A DNA stretch of 64,000 nt, taken from JACVRW01 sp963814095 (GTDB lineage Bacteria; Actinomycetota; Thermoleophilia; Solirubrobacterales; Thermoleophilaceae). Positions 10,553 through 20,579 of the stretch are shown one piece after another. Location: positions 53,633 to 117,632 of the forward strand of contig CAWFBT010000011.1 of NCBI GenBank assembly GCA_963814095.1. The letters run 5' to 3'. Positions within the stretch are counted from its first letter, which is position 1, and every line of letters begins with the position of its first letter. The position numbers and the translations under genes are program-made. The notes under the pieces are model-generated. The model did no database searches. It saw only the letters and a list, made by a program, of their open reading frames with translations, and was not told the origin of the DNA.

Positions 10553-11356
10553 ATGCCTGACCGCCCCGCCGCCCTCGCGAGCGGGCACGACGGCCGGCGC
10601 CGCTGCTGGTGGGGCGCCACCAGCCCCGACTACGTCCGCTACCACGACGAGAGTCGGGCCGCCGGTACCGACGAGCGCGGGCTCGACGAGTGCACCGCGC
10701 GCGAGGGTTATAGCGGCCCAGCGCATGACCGCCGCTCGCGCCGCGGACCCGACGGCCGCCGCCGCTGCTCGTGGGGCGCGTCGAGCCCCGACTACGTCAG
10801 CTATCACGACGAGGAGTGGGGGCGGCCCGTCACGGACGAGCGCGGCCTCTACGAGCGCATGGTGCTCGAGGGCTTCCAGTCGGGCCTCTCCTGGCTCACG
10901 ATCCTGCGCAAGCGCGAGAACTTCCGCGCGGCGTTCGCCGACTTCGACATCGAGACCGTCGCGCGCTTCGGCAAGCGTGATGTCAACCGTCTCCTCAAGG
11001 ACGCCGGCATCGTCCGTCACCGGGGCAAGATCGAGGCGGCGGTCCAGAACGCCACGGCAGCCGCGGCCATGCATGGCCAGGGGGAGTCGCTCGCCGAGCT
11101 CGTCTGGTCGCATGCGCCGAAGGGGCGTCGCCGCGCACCGCGCGCGCTCGAGGACCTGCCGGCGACGACGCCCGAGTCGACGGCGCTCGCGAAGGAGCTG
11201 AAGAAGCGCGGCTTCCGCTTCGTGGGGCCGACCACCGCCTACGCGACGATGCAGGCGTGCGGCGTCGTGAACGACCACGTGGCGGGCTGCTTCGTGCGCG
11301 CCGAGGTCGAGCGTGAGCTCGCGGAGCGCAGGTATCCTCGGTCGGCGGATGGATGA
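10553..11356 (+). CDS. tag: DNA-3-methyladenine glycosylase I with duplicated N-terminus
   Basis: Base-excision repair enzyme that removes 3-methyladenine. From residue 65 it is a normal TAG protein: the zinc-snap Cys in RRCSWG, His in SYHDEEWG, the glutamate in ERMVLEGFQSGLSW, LRKRENFRAAFADFD, the DLPATTPES segment, LKKRGFRFVGPT and the distal zinc ligands in NDHVAGCF. The reading frame extends 64 residues upstream to the only usable start, ATG 10553. That extra part is a diverged copy of the enzyme's own first 45 residues. The total of 267 residues compares with about 190 in the family. An alternative is that the true start is ATG 10725, with a small indel just after it. The stop overlaps the next start by 8 bases. 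Confidence 0.8.
   Translation: MPDRPAALASGHDGRRRCWWGATSPDYVRYHDESRAAGTDERGLDECTAREGYSGPAHDRRSRRGPDGRRRCSWGASSPDYVSYHDEEWGRPVTDERGLYERMVLEGFQSGLSWLTILRKRENFRAAFADFDIETVARFGKRDVNRLLKDAGIVRHRGKIEAAVQNATAAAAMHGQGESLAELVWSHAPKGRRRAPRALEDLPATTPESTALAKELKKRGFRFVGPTTAYATMQACGVVNDHVAGCFVRAEVERELAERRYPRSADG
10583..10717 (+). repeat. In-frame degenerate copy of the tag 5' end (partner 10745-10885)
   Basis: Codons 11-55 of the open frame align with codons 65-111 at about 30 of 45 positions, including DGRRRC, WGA, SPDYV, YHDE, TDERGL and the closing S-G. The copy keeps the zinc-snap Cys and His but has lost the Trp after YHDE and the catalytic glutamate region (CTAREG against RMVLEG). The spacing between the copies is 162 bases. 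The frame is open through both copies, so this is either an ancient tandem duplication or a remnant fused to the active gene. Confidence 0.75.
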
Positions 11357-12467
11357 GCGCGCTCTCACAGAGCGCCTGATCACCTACGACACCTCGACGC
11401 TGGAAGGCATGCAGGCCGCAGCCGGCTTCGTCAAGGGCTGGCTCGATGCGCGGGATGTCGAGGTGACGGGCACCATGCACAACGGACGCCCCGTGCTGGC
11501 GGCGACCGTCGGCCCGCAGGCGGGCCCGACGATCGTCCTGCATGGCCATCTCGACGTGGTGCCGGCCCGGGCGGAGCAGTTCAGCCCGCGGATCGAGGGC
11601 GACCGCCTGTACGGGCGCGGCGCCTACGACATGAAGGGCGGCCTCGCGGCGATGATGTGCGCGCTGAACGAGTTGAGCGCGCAGAACGCGATCAAGGTGC
11701 ATTTCCTGTGCGTCGCCGACGAGGAGTCCGAGGAGATCGAGCAGCGTGGCTCGGACCACCTCGTGGAGCAGGGCTACACCGGCGACTTCGCGATCACCGG
11801 CGAGCCCACCAACATGCACATCGGGATCCAGGCCAAGGGCGTGCTCGCGATGCGGCTCGAGGTCGGGGGCAAGGCCGCGCACGGCTCCACGCCCTGGCTG
11901 GGGGACAACGCCGTGCTGAAGGCGCTCGACGTCTTCCGCGCGATCGAGAGCCTCCCGTTCGCGCGTGAGTCATCCGAGCTGTTCGACCGCCCCTCGATCA
12001 ACCTCGGCCGCATCTTCGGCGGCGACGCGCTCAACAAGGTCCCCGACCTGTGCGTGATCGACGTCGACGTCCGCTACCTGCCAGGGCAGGACCACGAGGC
12101 GATCCTGGCCGCCGTCCAGGCGATCCCCGACACCACTCTGATCCAGGTGTTCCACCGCCGCCCCGCGATGGTCGAGCGCGAGAACCGCTTCGTCCAGGCG
12201 CTCGGCGAGGCGATCTCACGCGTCGCGCCGCCGCAGAGCGAGCGGCTCGGCGTCGGGCGCGACGGCGCCTCGGATGCGATCTCGTTTCTCGAGGCGGGCG
12301 TGCCCGCGGTGGAGTGCGGACCGGCAGGAGATGGCCATCACGGCCCCGAAGAATGGGTATCGATCCGATCTCTGGGCGAATATCGGAAGGCGCTGGTCGA
12401 GTTCGTCACACTCCTACCCGCCCGACTCGATGCCGGCCAGGACGATCGCCGGCTCCATATCGCCTGA
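11349..12467 (+). CDS. M20 family metallohydrolase (ArgE/DapE-like)
   Basis: Cytosolic dizinc amidohydrolase of 372 residues, in the acetylornithine deacetylase/succinyl-diaminopimelate desuccinylase family. Metal and catalytic motifs are in order: LHGHLDVVP near residues 64-71, YDMKGG near 93-98, DEESEE near 124-129 with the general-base Glu, the dimerisation-domain GKAAHGSTPW, and GDGHHGPEEW near the end supplying the last His. ATG 11349 is chosen over an upstream in-frame site because TATCCT at 11333-11338 suits a -10 element and the overlap with tag is only 8 bases. The substrate cannot be told from sequence. The gene sits just before the envelope operon, but no specific link is visible. 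Confidence 0.85.
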   Translation: MDERALTERLITYDTSTLEGMQAAAGFVKGWLDARDVEVTGTMHNGRPVLAATVGPQAGPTIVLHGHLDVVPARAEQFSPRIEGDRLYGRGAYDMKGGLAAMMCALNELSAQNAIKVHFLCVADEESEEIEQRGSDHLVEQGYTGDFAITGEPTNMHIGIQAKGVLAMRLEVGGKAAHGSTPWLGDNAVLKALDVFRAIESLPFARESSELFDRPSINLGRIFGGDALNKVPDLCVIDVDVRYLPGQDHEAILAAVQAIPDTTLIQVFHRRPAMVERENRFVQALGEAISRVAPPQSERLGVGRDGASDAISFLEAGVPAVECGPAGDGHHGPEEWVSIRSLGEYRKALVEFVTLLPARLDAGQDDRRLHIA

Positions 12468-12470
12468 CCG

Positions 12471-13943
12471 ATGCAGTTCGACGACATCCCCCGCCCCGGT
12501 CTCTGGAAGCGCCTGCTTCTGGCTGCGTTCCTCGTGGTCTTCGCGGCCGCCGGCGCCACCGCCGTGGCGGCCTTCAACGAGGTGGACAAGGTCGTCGACG
12601 CGCTCAAGCTCGGCCCCGAGCTGCGCGTGAGCGAGAAGTCGCTCGCCAAGACCGACCCCGGCGAGCCGCAGACGCTGATGATCCTCGGCTCGGACCGGCG
12701 CCCGAAGGACAACGCCGAGGGCGCTGCGAGCGACGCGCGCTCGGACACGATCATGCTCGTCCGTCTGAACCCGGACAAGGAGGCGACGGCGATCATGTCG
12801 CTGCCGCGCGACCTCAAGGTCGAGATCCCGGGCTACGGCGTCGCGAAGATCAACGAGGCGTACACGCACGGCGGCCCGCAGCTGACGCTCGACACGGTCA
12901 AGCAGCTCACCGGCCTCCCGATCAACCACGTGGTCAACGTGAGCTTCAAGGGCTTCTGGCGCGCGGTGAACGCGATCGGCTGCGTCTACACGGACATCGA
13001 CCACGACTACTACAACGACAGCGCCGAGTACACGTACATCAACATCGACGCCGGCTACCAGCGTCTGTGCGCGCGCAGGGCCCTCCAGTACGTGCGCTTC
13101 CGCCACACCGACACGGACCTCGTCCGCTCCGCCCGCCAGCAGGACTTCCTGCGCCAGGCAAAGCAGCAGATCACCTACACGAAGCTGATCGACGAGCGCG
13201 ACCGGCTGATGAAGATCTTCGGCCGCAACACGTCCACGGACGCCGAGCTGAGGTCGCGTTCGGAGGTGCTGCGACTCCTGAAGCTCGCCCTGTTCTCTGC
13301 GAGCCAGCCGATTCAGGAGATCCACTTCGAGGGCGAGATCGGCCCCAGCTTCGTCGAGGCGAGCAACGAGCAGGTCCAGAAGCTCGTTCAGCAGTTCCTG
13401 AACGTCGAGGACACGCCGGGGCCGCGCGGCGAGGCGGAGGAGCGCGATCCGGGCAAGCGCAAGCGCCGCAAGCGCGGCTCGCCCGACGCCGCCTCGATCG
13501 GGCTCTTCGATGCCACCTCGCTCGGCGAGGACCAGGGCCTCCAGGCCGTGCAGGCGGGCGCGGGCGGCTCGCTGCCGGTCTTCTATCCCACGCTCCTCCT
13601 GAACTCGTCCGAGTTCGCCGACGCGCCGCGCGTGTACAAGATCAAGGGCACCGACGGCAAGCGCTACGGCGCCTACCGGATGGTGATGCGCAAGTACAAC
13701 GCGAACGGCGAGTACTACGGGCTCCAGGGCACGACCTGGCAGGACCCGCCGATCCTCGACGACCCGACCGAGACGCGCACGATCGGCGGTCGCGAGTACG
13801 AGCTGCATTTCGCGGGCGACCGGCTGCGGCTCGTGGCCTGGCGGACCCCGAAGGCGGCCTACTGGATCTCGAACACGCTGCTGCAGACGCTCACCGAGAA
13901 GCAGATGCTTGGCATCGCGCGCTCGGTGCGCCGCTGCTGCTGA
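12471..13943 (+). CDS. LytR-CpsA-Psr (LCP) family glycopolymer transferase
   Basis: Single-pass membrane protein of 490 residues that should attach secondary cell-wall glycopolymers to peptidoglycan outside the membrane. A transmembrane helix spans about residues 13-35, followed by the LCP domain. Recognisable blocks are LMILGSDRRPKD, the Asp/Arg pair in SDARSDTIMLVRLNP, IMSLPRDLKVEIPGYG with its conserved Arg, KINEAYTHGG, and YVRFRHTDTDLVRSARQQ-type sequence near residue 205-225. An unusual C-terminal part (about 310-490) carries a basic KRKRRKRG patch and a soluble YYGLQGTTW region. It starts four bases after the M20 stop and leads the sugar-nucleotide operon, which fits a wall-glycopolymer job. 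Confidence 0.9.
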   Translation: MQFDDIPRPGLWKRLLLAAFLVVFAAAGATAVAAFNEVDKVVDALKLGPELRVSEKSLAKTDPGEPQTLMILGSDRRPKDNAEGAASDARSDTIMLVRLNPDKEATAIMSLPRDLKVEIPGYGVAKINEAYTHGGPQLTLDTVKQLTGLPINHVVNVSFKGFWRAVNAIGCVYTDIDHDYYNDSAEYTYINIDAGYQRLCARRALQYVRFRHTDTDLVRSARQQDFLRQAKQQITYTKLIDERDRLMKIFGRNTSTDAELRSRSEVLRLLKLALFSASQPIQEIHFEGEIGPSFVEASNEQVQKLVQQFLNVEDTPGPRGEAEERDPGKRKRRKRGSPDAASIGLFDATSLGEDQGLQAVQAGAGGSLPVFYPTLLLNSSEFADAPRVYKIKGTDGKRYGAYRMVMRKYNANGEYYGLQGTTWQDPPILDDPTETRTIGGREYELHFAGDRLRLVAWRTPKAAYWISNTLLQTLTEKQMLGIARSVRRCC

Positions 13944-13969
13944 GCGGGGCGGGTAGCCTGGCCGCGCGC

Positions 13970-15247
13970 ATGAACGATCAACTGGAACCGATCGGCGTAA
14001 TCGGCGTCGGCTGGGTCGGCCTGGTCACGGCCGCCTGCTTCGCAGAGCTCGGCCACGAGGTCTGGGCGCGCGACATCGTGCCCGAGAAGATCGAGTCGCT
14101 CGAGCGCGGCGAGGTGCCGATTCACGAGCCGGGGCTGCCCGAACTGGTGGCGAAGAACGCCGAGCGCCTTCACTTCACGACCGACATGCAGCCGGTGCTC
14201 GAGCACACGCGGCTCCTGTTCGTGTGCGTCGACACCCCGCCGACCTACTCGGGCGACGCCGACCTGTCGCGCGTCGAGGCGGTGCTCGAGGAGCTGGGCG
14301 ACTCGAGCCGGCACGCGCTCGTGATGAAGAGCACCGTGCCCGTCGGCACGGGCCGCTCGATCCAGCGCCGTCGTCCGGGCACGGGCTACATCTCGAACCC
14401 GGAGTTCCTCAAGGAGGGCACGGCCGTCCAGGACTTCATGGCGCCCGACCGCGTCGTGATCGGCGCCGACGAGGGGTCGGAGGAGTTCGCCGACCGCGTC
14501 GAGGCGCTCTACGCGCCGATCGCCGCCAACATCCTGCGCGCCGACGTCGCAAGCGCCGAGATGATCAAGCTCGCCTCGAACGCGTTCCTCGCCACGAAGA
14601 TCTCCTTCATCAACGAGATCGCCAACGTCTCGGAGGAGCTCGGCGCCGACGTCGTGACGGTGGCGGAGGGGATGGGGCTCGACGATCGCATCGGCCCGAA
14701 GTTCCTGCGCGCGGGCATAGGTTGGGGTGGCAGCTGCTTTCCGAAAGACGTCCAGGCTCTCAAGCAGCTCGCCGGCAACAGCGGCTACCACTTTCAGCTG
14801 CTCACCGCCGTCATCGACGTCAACGAGCTCCAGAAGCGGCGCACGATCGGCAAGCTGCAGAAGCACCTGGGCTCGCTCGTCGGAAGGGAGATCGCGCTGC
14901 TCGGCGTGGCCTTCAAGCCGAACACCGACGACATACGCGAGGCGACCAGCCTGGTGCTGTCCGGGCGGCTGGCGGGAGAGGGCGCGCACGTGCGCGTCTA
15001 CGACCCGGTCGCGGCCGCCAAGGCGGACGGCCTGCTGGCCGGCGCTCGGGTGGCGGCGTCGGCGCTCGATGCGGTGGACGGCGCCGATGCCGTCGTGCTC
15101 GTGACCGAGTGGCCTGAGTTCGCCGAGCTCGACTGGAGTGAGGTCAAGCGGCGCATGCGCACGCCGATCGTGATCGACGGCCGCAACTTCCTGGACCGTG
15201 AGGCGCTGCGCGCGGAGGGGTTCACCTATGAGGGCATCGGCCGGTAG
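13970..15247 (+). CDS. ugd: UDP-glucose/GDP-mannose dehydrogenase family, probable UDP-glucose 6-dehydrogenase
   Basis: Cytosolic NAD-dependent enzyme, 425 residues, converting UDP-glucose to UDP-glucuronate by two oxidations. The Rossmann motif is GVGWVGL at residues 11-17, where Trp replaces the usual Tyr. Then come VCVDTPP, KSTVPVGTG, NPEFLKEG, a central KLASNAFLATKISFINE helix, the catalytic Cys in GWGGSCFPKD near residue 255, and the C-terminal UDP-binding GVAFKPNTDDIREA. ATG 13970 lies 10 bases after TAGCCT, a likely -10 element, with no ribosome binding site. UDP-glucose could come from the UDPGP-type pyrophosphorylase at 24651. It is followed at 8 bases by the nucleotidyltransferase. 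Confidence 0.93.
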   Translation: MNDQLEPIGVIGVGWVGLVTAACFAELGHEVWARDIVPEKIESLERGEVPIHEPGLPELVAKNAERLHFTTDMQPVLEHTRLLFVCVDTPPTYSGDADLSRVEAVLEELGDSSRHALVMKSTVPVGTGRSIQRRRPGTGYISNPEFLKEGTAVQDFMAPDRVVIGADEGSEEFADRVEALYAPIAANILRADVASAEMIKLASNAFLATKISFINEIANVSEELGADVVTVAEGMGLDDRIGPKFLRAGIGWGGSCFPKDVQALKQLAGNSGYHFQLLTAVIDVNELQKRRTIGKLQKHLGSLVGREIALLGVAFKPNTDDIREATSLVLSGRLAGEGAHVRVYDPVAAAKADGLLAGARVAASALDAVDGADAVVLVTEWPEFAELDWSEVKRRMRTPIVIDGRNFLDREALRAEGFTYEGIGR

Positions 15248-15255
15248 GTAGCCGG

Positions 15256-16302
15256 ATGCAGGCACTCGTGCTCGCGGGCGGGGAGGGGACCCGGCTGCGA
15301 CCGCTCACCTACACGACCCCGAAGCCCGTGATGCCACTCGCCGGGCGCCCCTTCCTGTCGTTCATGCTCGACTGGCTGAACGGCCACGGCGTCGACGAGG
15401 TGATCCTCTCGTGCGGCTTCATGTCGGAGGGCGTGCGGCAGGTGCTGGGCGACATCTACAACGGCATGCGCCTGCGCTACGTGATCGAGGAGGAGCCGCT
15501 CGGCACGGCGGGCCCCGTGCGGCTCGCCTTCGACCAGGGCGTGCTCGAGGAGCGGCTCCTCATCCTGAACGGTGACGTCCTCACCGACATGGATCTGACG
15601 GCCGAGCTCGCCACCCACGAGCGCACCGGCGCGCGCGTGACGCTTGCGCTGCACCCGGCCGAGGACACGTCGAGCTACGGGGTGGTGCCGGTCGCCGCGG
15701 ACGGCCAGGTCGAGGCGTTCCTCGAGAAGACCGACGCGCCGCCCACCAACCTCGTCAACGCGGGCGCGTACGTGCTCGAGCGTGAGGTCGTGGAGGCGCT
15801 GATCCCTGGGGGACGGGCCGTCTCGTTCGAGCGCGAGGTCTTCCCGCAGCTGGTCGGCGCCGGCCTCTATGGCGAGGTGGCGCCCGGCTACTGGGTCGAC
15901 ATCGGCACGCCCGAGCGCTACCTCGAGGCGACCTGGGACCTGCTCGCGGGCCGCGTCGCCTCCGAGCTGCCCGCGCGCGACGAGACCGGTTCGCTCGTCT
16001 ACGGGAACTGCCTGCTGTCGGGCGCGCACATCGGACCCCAGAGCGTGCTCGGCCGCCACTGCTCGGTCGGCACCGACGCGCGCGTCGAGCGCTCGGTGCT
16101 GCACGACCGCGTGCATGTGGGCGCGGACGCGGCGATCATCGAGGCGGTGCTGGCCGAGCGGGTGCGGGTCGGCGAGCGCGCACGCGTGGAGCCGGGGGCC
16201 ATGGTGGGCGCCGGCGCCGTGATCGGGGAGGATGCCGTGATCGGCGCTGGAGCGAAGATAGACCCGGACATGACCGTCGAGGCCGCGGAGCGCGTGTCGT
16301 GA
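15256..16302 (+). CDS. NDP-sugar pyrophosphorylase (mannose-1-phosphate guanylyltransferase-like)
   Basis: Nucleotidyltransferase of 348 residues. The N-terminal domain (about 1-235) has the LAGGEGTRLRPLT signature, the KPVMPLAGRP lysine motif, NGDVLTDMDL for metal/nucleotide binding, and GYWVDIGTPERYLEA. The C-terminal third is a left-handed beta-helix of hexapeptide repeats (for example SGAHIGPQSVLG, GAGAVIGEDAVIGAGAKI). This fold is shared by GDP-mannose, UDP-GlcNAc-like and glucose-1-phosphate enzymes. Mannose-1-phosphate guanylyltransferase is favoured only because the next gene is a phosphomannose/phosphoglucose isomerase. Its TGA overlaps the next GTG. Confidence 0.88.
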   Translation: MQALVLAGGEGTRLRPLTYTTPKPVMPLAGRPFLSFMLDWLNGHGVDEVILSCGFMSEGVRQVLGDIYNGMRLRYVIEEEPLGTAGPVRLAFDQGVLEERLLILNGDVLTDMDLTAELATHERTGARVTLALHPAEDTSSYGVVPVAADGQVEAFLEKTDAPPTNLVNAGAYVLEREVVEALIPGGRAVSFEREVFPQLVGAGLYGEVAPGYWVDIGTPERYLEATWDLLAGRVASELPARDETGSLVYGNCLLSGAHIGPQSVLGRHCSVGTDARVERSVLHDRVHVGADAAIIEAVLAERVRVGERARVEPGAMVGAGAVIGEDAVIGAGAKIDPDMTVEAAERVS

Positions 16303-17339
16303 CGCTGGACCGCGCGCGGATCGAGGCGGTCGATCCGCAGGGGATGCTCGGCGACATGCTCGCGATGCCGCTTCAGCTCGGCGATGCGCTCTGGCGCGCG
16401 CAGTCCGCCGACATCCGGCGGGTCGACAGCCCGGGCGGCCTCGTCGTCTGCGGCATGGGCGGCTCAGCGATCGGCGGCGACCTCGCGCTGGCGGCGCTCG
16501 GGGACCGCGCCACGCGCCCGATCTACGTCGTGCGCGGCTATGCGATCGAGGCCTGGACGCCGCCGGAGACGCTCGTGCTCTGCTCGAGCTACTCGGGCGA
16601 GACGGAGGAGGTGCTCGCCTGCTTCGAGGCAGCCGGGGCGGCGGGCGCGCGCCGCGTCGTGCTCACGACCGGGGGCAGCCTCGCCGAGGCCGCGCGCGCC
16701 GAGGGCGTGCCCGTGATCGGCGTGCCCTCCGGCATGCAGCCGCGGGCAGCCGTCCTCTACGGGCTCGTCGGCGCGCTCGAGTGCGCGATGGCCTGCGGCG
16801 CCGCGCCATCGCTCCACTCAGAGATCGACACGGCCACGGCGCTGCTCGAGCGGCTCGTCGAGGAGTGGGGACCGGACTCCCCCGATGACGCGCTGCCGAA
16901 GCGCCTCGCCCGCGAGCTGCGCGGGACCCTGCCCGTCATCCACGGCTGCGGGCCGACCGTGGCGATCGCCCGGCGCTGGCATACGCAGCTGAACGAGAAC
17001 GCGAAGGCGCCCGCCTTCTGGTCGGAGCTCCCGGAGGCGAACCACAACGAGATCTGCGCCTGGGAGCGGGGGACGGGCCTCGCGCCGCTCTCGGCGGTCT
17101 TCCTCGAGGACCCCGACCAGCACCCGCGCATCGGCCGCCGCATCGACCTCACCTGCGAGGAGATCGAGCGCTCCGGAGCGACCGCGATCCGCGCCAGGGC
17201 GCGCGGCGAGAGCCGGCTCGAGCGGGTGCTCTCGCACGTCCTGCTCGGCGATCTGGTGAGCGTCTACCTGGCCGCGCTCGAGGGAGTCGACCCGATGCCC
17301 GTGGACGCGATCGAGCGCCTCAAGTCCGGGTTGGACTGA
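16299..17339 (+). CDS. Bifunctional phosphoglucose/phosphomannose isomerase (SIS domain)
   Basis: Cytosolic isomerase of 346 residues interconverting fructose-6-phosphate with glucose-6-phosphate and mannose-6-phosphate. It matches the archaeal/actinobacterial PGI/PMI family: CGMGGSAIGGDLAL near residue 50, SSYSGETEEV near residue 90, GCGPTVAIARRWHTQLNENAKAPAF and the catalytic Glu/His stretch ELPEANHNEICAWE. The start is GTG 16299, overlapping the previous stop. It feeds the neighbouring nucleotidyltransferase with hexose phosphates. The last gene of the LCP-ugd-nucleotidyltransferase-isomerase operon, it is followed by a hairpin at 17375. Confidence 0.9.
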   Translation: MTLDRARIEAVDPQGMLGDMLAMPLQLGDALWRAQSADIRRVDSPGGLVVCGMGGSAIGGDLALAALGDRATRPIYVVRGYAIEAWTPPETLVLCSSYSGETEEVLACFEAAGAAGARRVVLTTGGSLAEAARAEGVPVIGVPSGMQPRAAVLYGLVGALECAMACGAAPSLHSEIDTATALLERLVEEWGPDSPDDALPKRLARELRGTLPVIHGCGPTVAIARRWHTQLNENAKAPAFWSELPEANHNEICAWERGTGLAPLSAVFLEDPDQHPRIGRRIDLTCEEIERSGATAIRARARGESRLERVLSHVLLGDLVSVYLAALEGVDPMPVDAIERLKSGLD

Positions 17340-17374
17340 CCGCGCCCGCGCCCGGTCCGATGCCACTCCCTGCG

Positions 17375-17396
17375 CAGCCGGCCGAGCCGGCTGTTT
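17375..17396 (+). terminator. Hairpin terminator after the isomerase gene
   Basis: An 8-bp perfect stem, CAGCCGGC-CGA-GCCGGCTG, followed by TTT. It lies 36 bases after the isomerase stop and before the MerR operator, so it probably ends the sugar-nucleotide operon. The T-tract is short. Confidence 0.6.
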
Positions 17397-17410
17397 CGGG
17401 CTCCGGGACA

Positions 17411-17436
17411 AACCTTGACACGATCGTGGTAAGGTT
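17411..17436. promoter_or_regulatory. 26-bp palindrome, candidate MerR operator
   Basis: AACCTT at 17411-17416 mirrors AAGGTT at 17431-17436. The centre, CACGATCGTG at 17419-17428, is itself a perfect palindrome. Only the two positions between outer arm and core on each side fail to match. TTGACA (17415-17420) lies inside it, and TAAGGT (17430-17435) could be a -10 element 13 bases before the MerR ATG. A symmetric site overlapping the promoter of a MerR-type gene suggests autoregulation. The pairing with this regulator is inference. Confidence 0.6.
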
Positions 17437-17448
17437 TGCGCCGTCGCG

Positions 17449-17828
17449 ATGGAAGGACTCACGATCAACGAGGCCGCTGAGACGACCGGCTGGTCGCCTC
17501 GCATGCTGCGCTACATAGAGAGCGCCGGCCTGATCGAGCTCCCACGCACGCCGAAGGGCTACCGCATCTTCGGGCCGGGCGAGCTGCAGCGCCTGCGGAC
17601 GCTGCGCGAGCTGCTCACCCGGTTCGACTGCGCGCTCTCCGACGTCGCGTTCGCCAAGCGCCTCGCCACCGACGCCGAGCTGAGGGCGGCCGTGGACCAC
17701 TGGTTCGCCGAGCGCCCGCAGAAGCCGGCCGAGGTCGCGAGCGGTGCCTGGCTGTCCTGGGAGCAGCGCAAGCACGAGCGCCTGCTCGCGACCCGCCCGA
17801 CCCCGGAATCAATGGAGCCGTCCGTCGC

Positions 17829-17832
<4 letters not shown>
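17449..17832 (+). CDS. MerR family transcriptional regulator
   Basis: DNA-binding regulator of 127 residues. The N-terminal winged helix is standard: LTINEAAETTGWSPRMLRYIE, then AGLIELPRTPKGYRIFGPGE and a helix LQRLRTLRELL. The C-terminal half is short (about 50 residues: KRLATDAELRAAVDHWFAE and on) and has no cysteine cluster, so a metal sensor is unlikely. The gene overlaps ahcY by ATGA, implying translational coupling and a role in controlling S-adenosylhomocysteine recycling. The effector is unknown. A 26-bp palindrome directly upstream is the natural operator candidate. Confidence 0.88.
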
Positions 17833-19262
<1,430 letters not shown>

Positions 19263-19335
19263 CCTCAAGTCCGAGATAGCCGACCCAGGCCTCGCCCCCC
19301 AGGGGCAGGCCCGGGTCGACTGGGCGGAGGGCCAG

Positions 19336-20517
19336 ATGCCGGTCCTCCGCTCGATTCGCGAGCGCTTCGCCGACTCTCAGCCGCTCGCCGGCGCCAAGGT
19401 CGCGGCCTGCCTGCACGTCACGGCGGAGACGGCCAACCTGATGAAGGCGCTCGCCACCGGCGGCGCCGAGCCGGCGCTCTGCTCGGCCAACCCGCTGACG
19501 ACGCAGGACGAGGTGGCGGCGGCCCTCGTCGAGGACGGCATCCCGGTCCTCGCCGCGCGCGGCGAGGACATCGAGGCGTACGTGACGCACGTCCACGCGC
19601 TCGCCGCCTGGGCGCCCGACATCACGCTGGACGACGGCGCCGACCTGCTCGTTCTGCTCCACGAGCAGGGCAAGGCGGACGCGGTCCGCGGCGGCGCCGA
19701 GGAGACGACGACCGGCCTGCTGCGCATGCGCCGGCTCGAGGCGGAGGGGCGGCTCGCGTGTCCCGTGATCGCCGTCAACGAGTCGCGGACCGAGCGCACC
19801 TTCAACGATCGCTACGGCACCGGCCAGTCGGCGCTCGACGGAATCCTGCGCGCGACCAACCTGCTGCTGGCCGGCCGCACGCTTGTGCTGTTCGGCTACG
19901 GCCCGACCGGACGCGGCATCGCCCAGCGCGCCCGCGGCGCGGGCGCCGCCGTGATCGTCTGCGAGGTCGATCCGCTCAGTGCGCTCGAGGCGCGCATGGA
20001 CGGCTTCGAGGTGATGACAGCGCTGGCGGCCGCCGAGCGCGGCGACCTCTTCGTGACCGTGACCGGCTCGCGCTCGGTGCTGCGGCGCGAGCACTTCGAG
20101 CGCATGAAGGACGGCGCCGTGCTCGCCAACGCCGGGCACTTCGACGTGGAGATCGACCTGGGGGCGCTGGGGGAGCTCGCGGAAGGGCACGTACGCCGCG
20201 TCCTGCCGCTCGTCGAGGAGTACCAGGTCGACGGCAGGCGCCTGCACCTGCTGGCCAGCGGGCGCGTCGTCAACCTGGCGGCGGGCGAGGGACACCCGGC
20301 TGCGGTGATGGACATGAGCTTCGCGAACCTGGCACTCGCGGTGGAGCACCTCGTGGTCGACGGCGATCAGCTCGAGAAGCGGGTGCTCGACGTGCCGAAG
20401 GCGATCGACGAGGAGATCGCGCGCCTGAAGCTGGAGTCGCTCGGCGTCGAGATCGACTCGCTGACCGAGGAGCAGCAGGACTACCTCAGGTCCTGGGGGC
20501 CGGCCGAACCCGCCTAG
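19336..20517 (+). CDS. Second, divergent adenosylhomocysteinase-like protein
   Basis: SAHase-family protein of 393 residues from ATG 19336, closer in style to archaeal/Thermotoga enzymes (no large bacterial insert, no HYRY end). It keeps AACLHVTAETANL, TLDDGADL, EETTTGLLRMRR, the NAD site GYGPTGRG and ANAGHFDVEIDL. The catalytic segment is altered: the family T-K-x-K-F-D-N becomes TERTFND, so the usual Lys is Glu, Asp is Asn and Asn is Asp. Recognisable homology continues upstream to about 19264 (LKSEIADPGLAPQG), but no ATG, GTG or TTG exists there in frame. It may bind rather than hydrolyse SAH, or use a related nucleoside; this is inference. Confidence 0.85.
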   Translation: MPVLRSIRERFADSQPLAGAKVAACLHVTAETANLMKALATGGAEPALCSANPLTTQDEVAAALVEDGIPVLAARGEDIEAYVTHVHALAAWAPDITLDDGADLLVLLHEQGKADAVRGGAEETTTGLLRMRRLEAEGRLACPVIAVNESRTERTFNDRYGTGQSALDGILRATNLLLAGRTLVLFGYGPTGRGIAQRARGAGAAVIVCEVDPLSALEARMDGFEVMTALAAAERGDLFVTVTGSRSVLRREHFERMKDGAVLANAGHFDVEIDLGALGELAEGHVRRVLPLVEEYQVDGRRLHLLASGRVVNLAAGEGHPAAVMDMSFANLALAVEHLVVDGDQLEKRVLDVPKAIDEEIARLKLESLGVEIDSLTEEQQDYLRSWGPAEPA

Positions 20518-20579
20518 GAACGCAAACGGCCTGCCGCTTGCGCGACGGGCCGCTCAGGGGGAGGGATGTTCCCCGGCTG

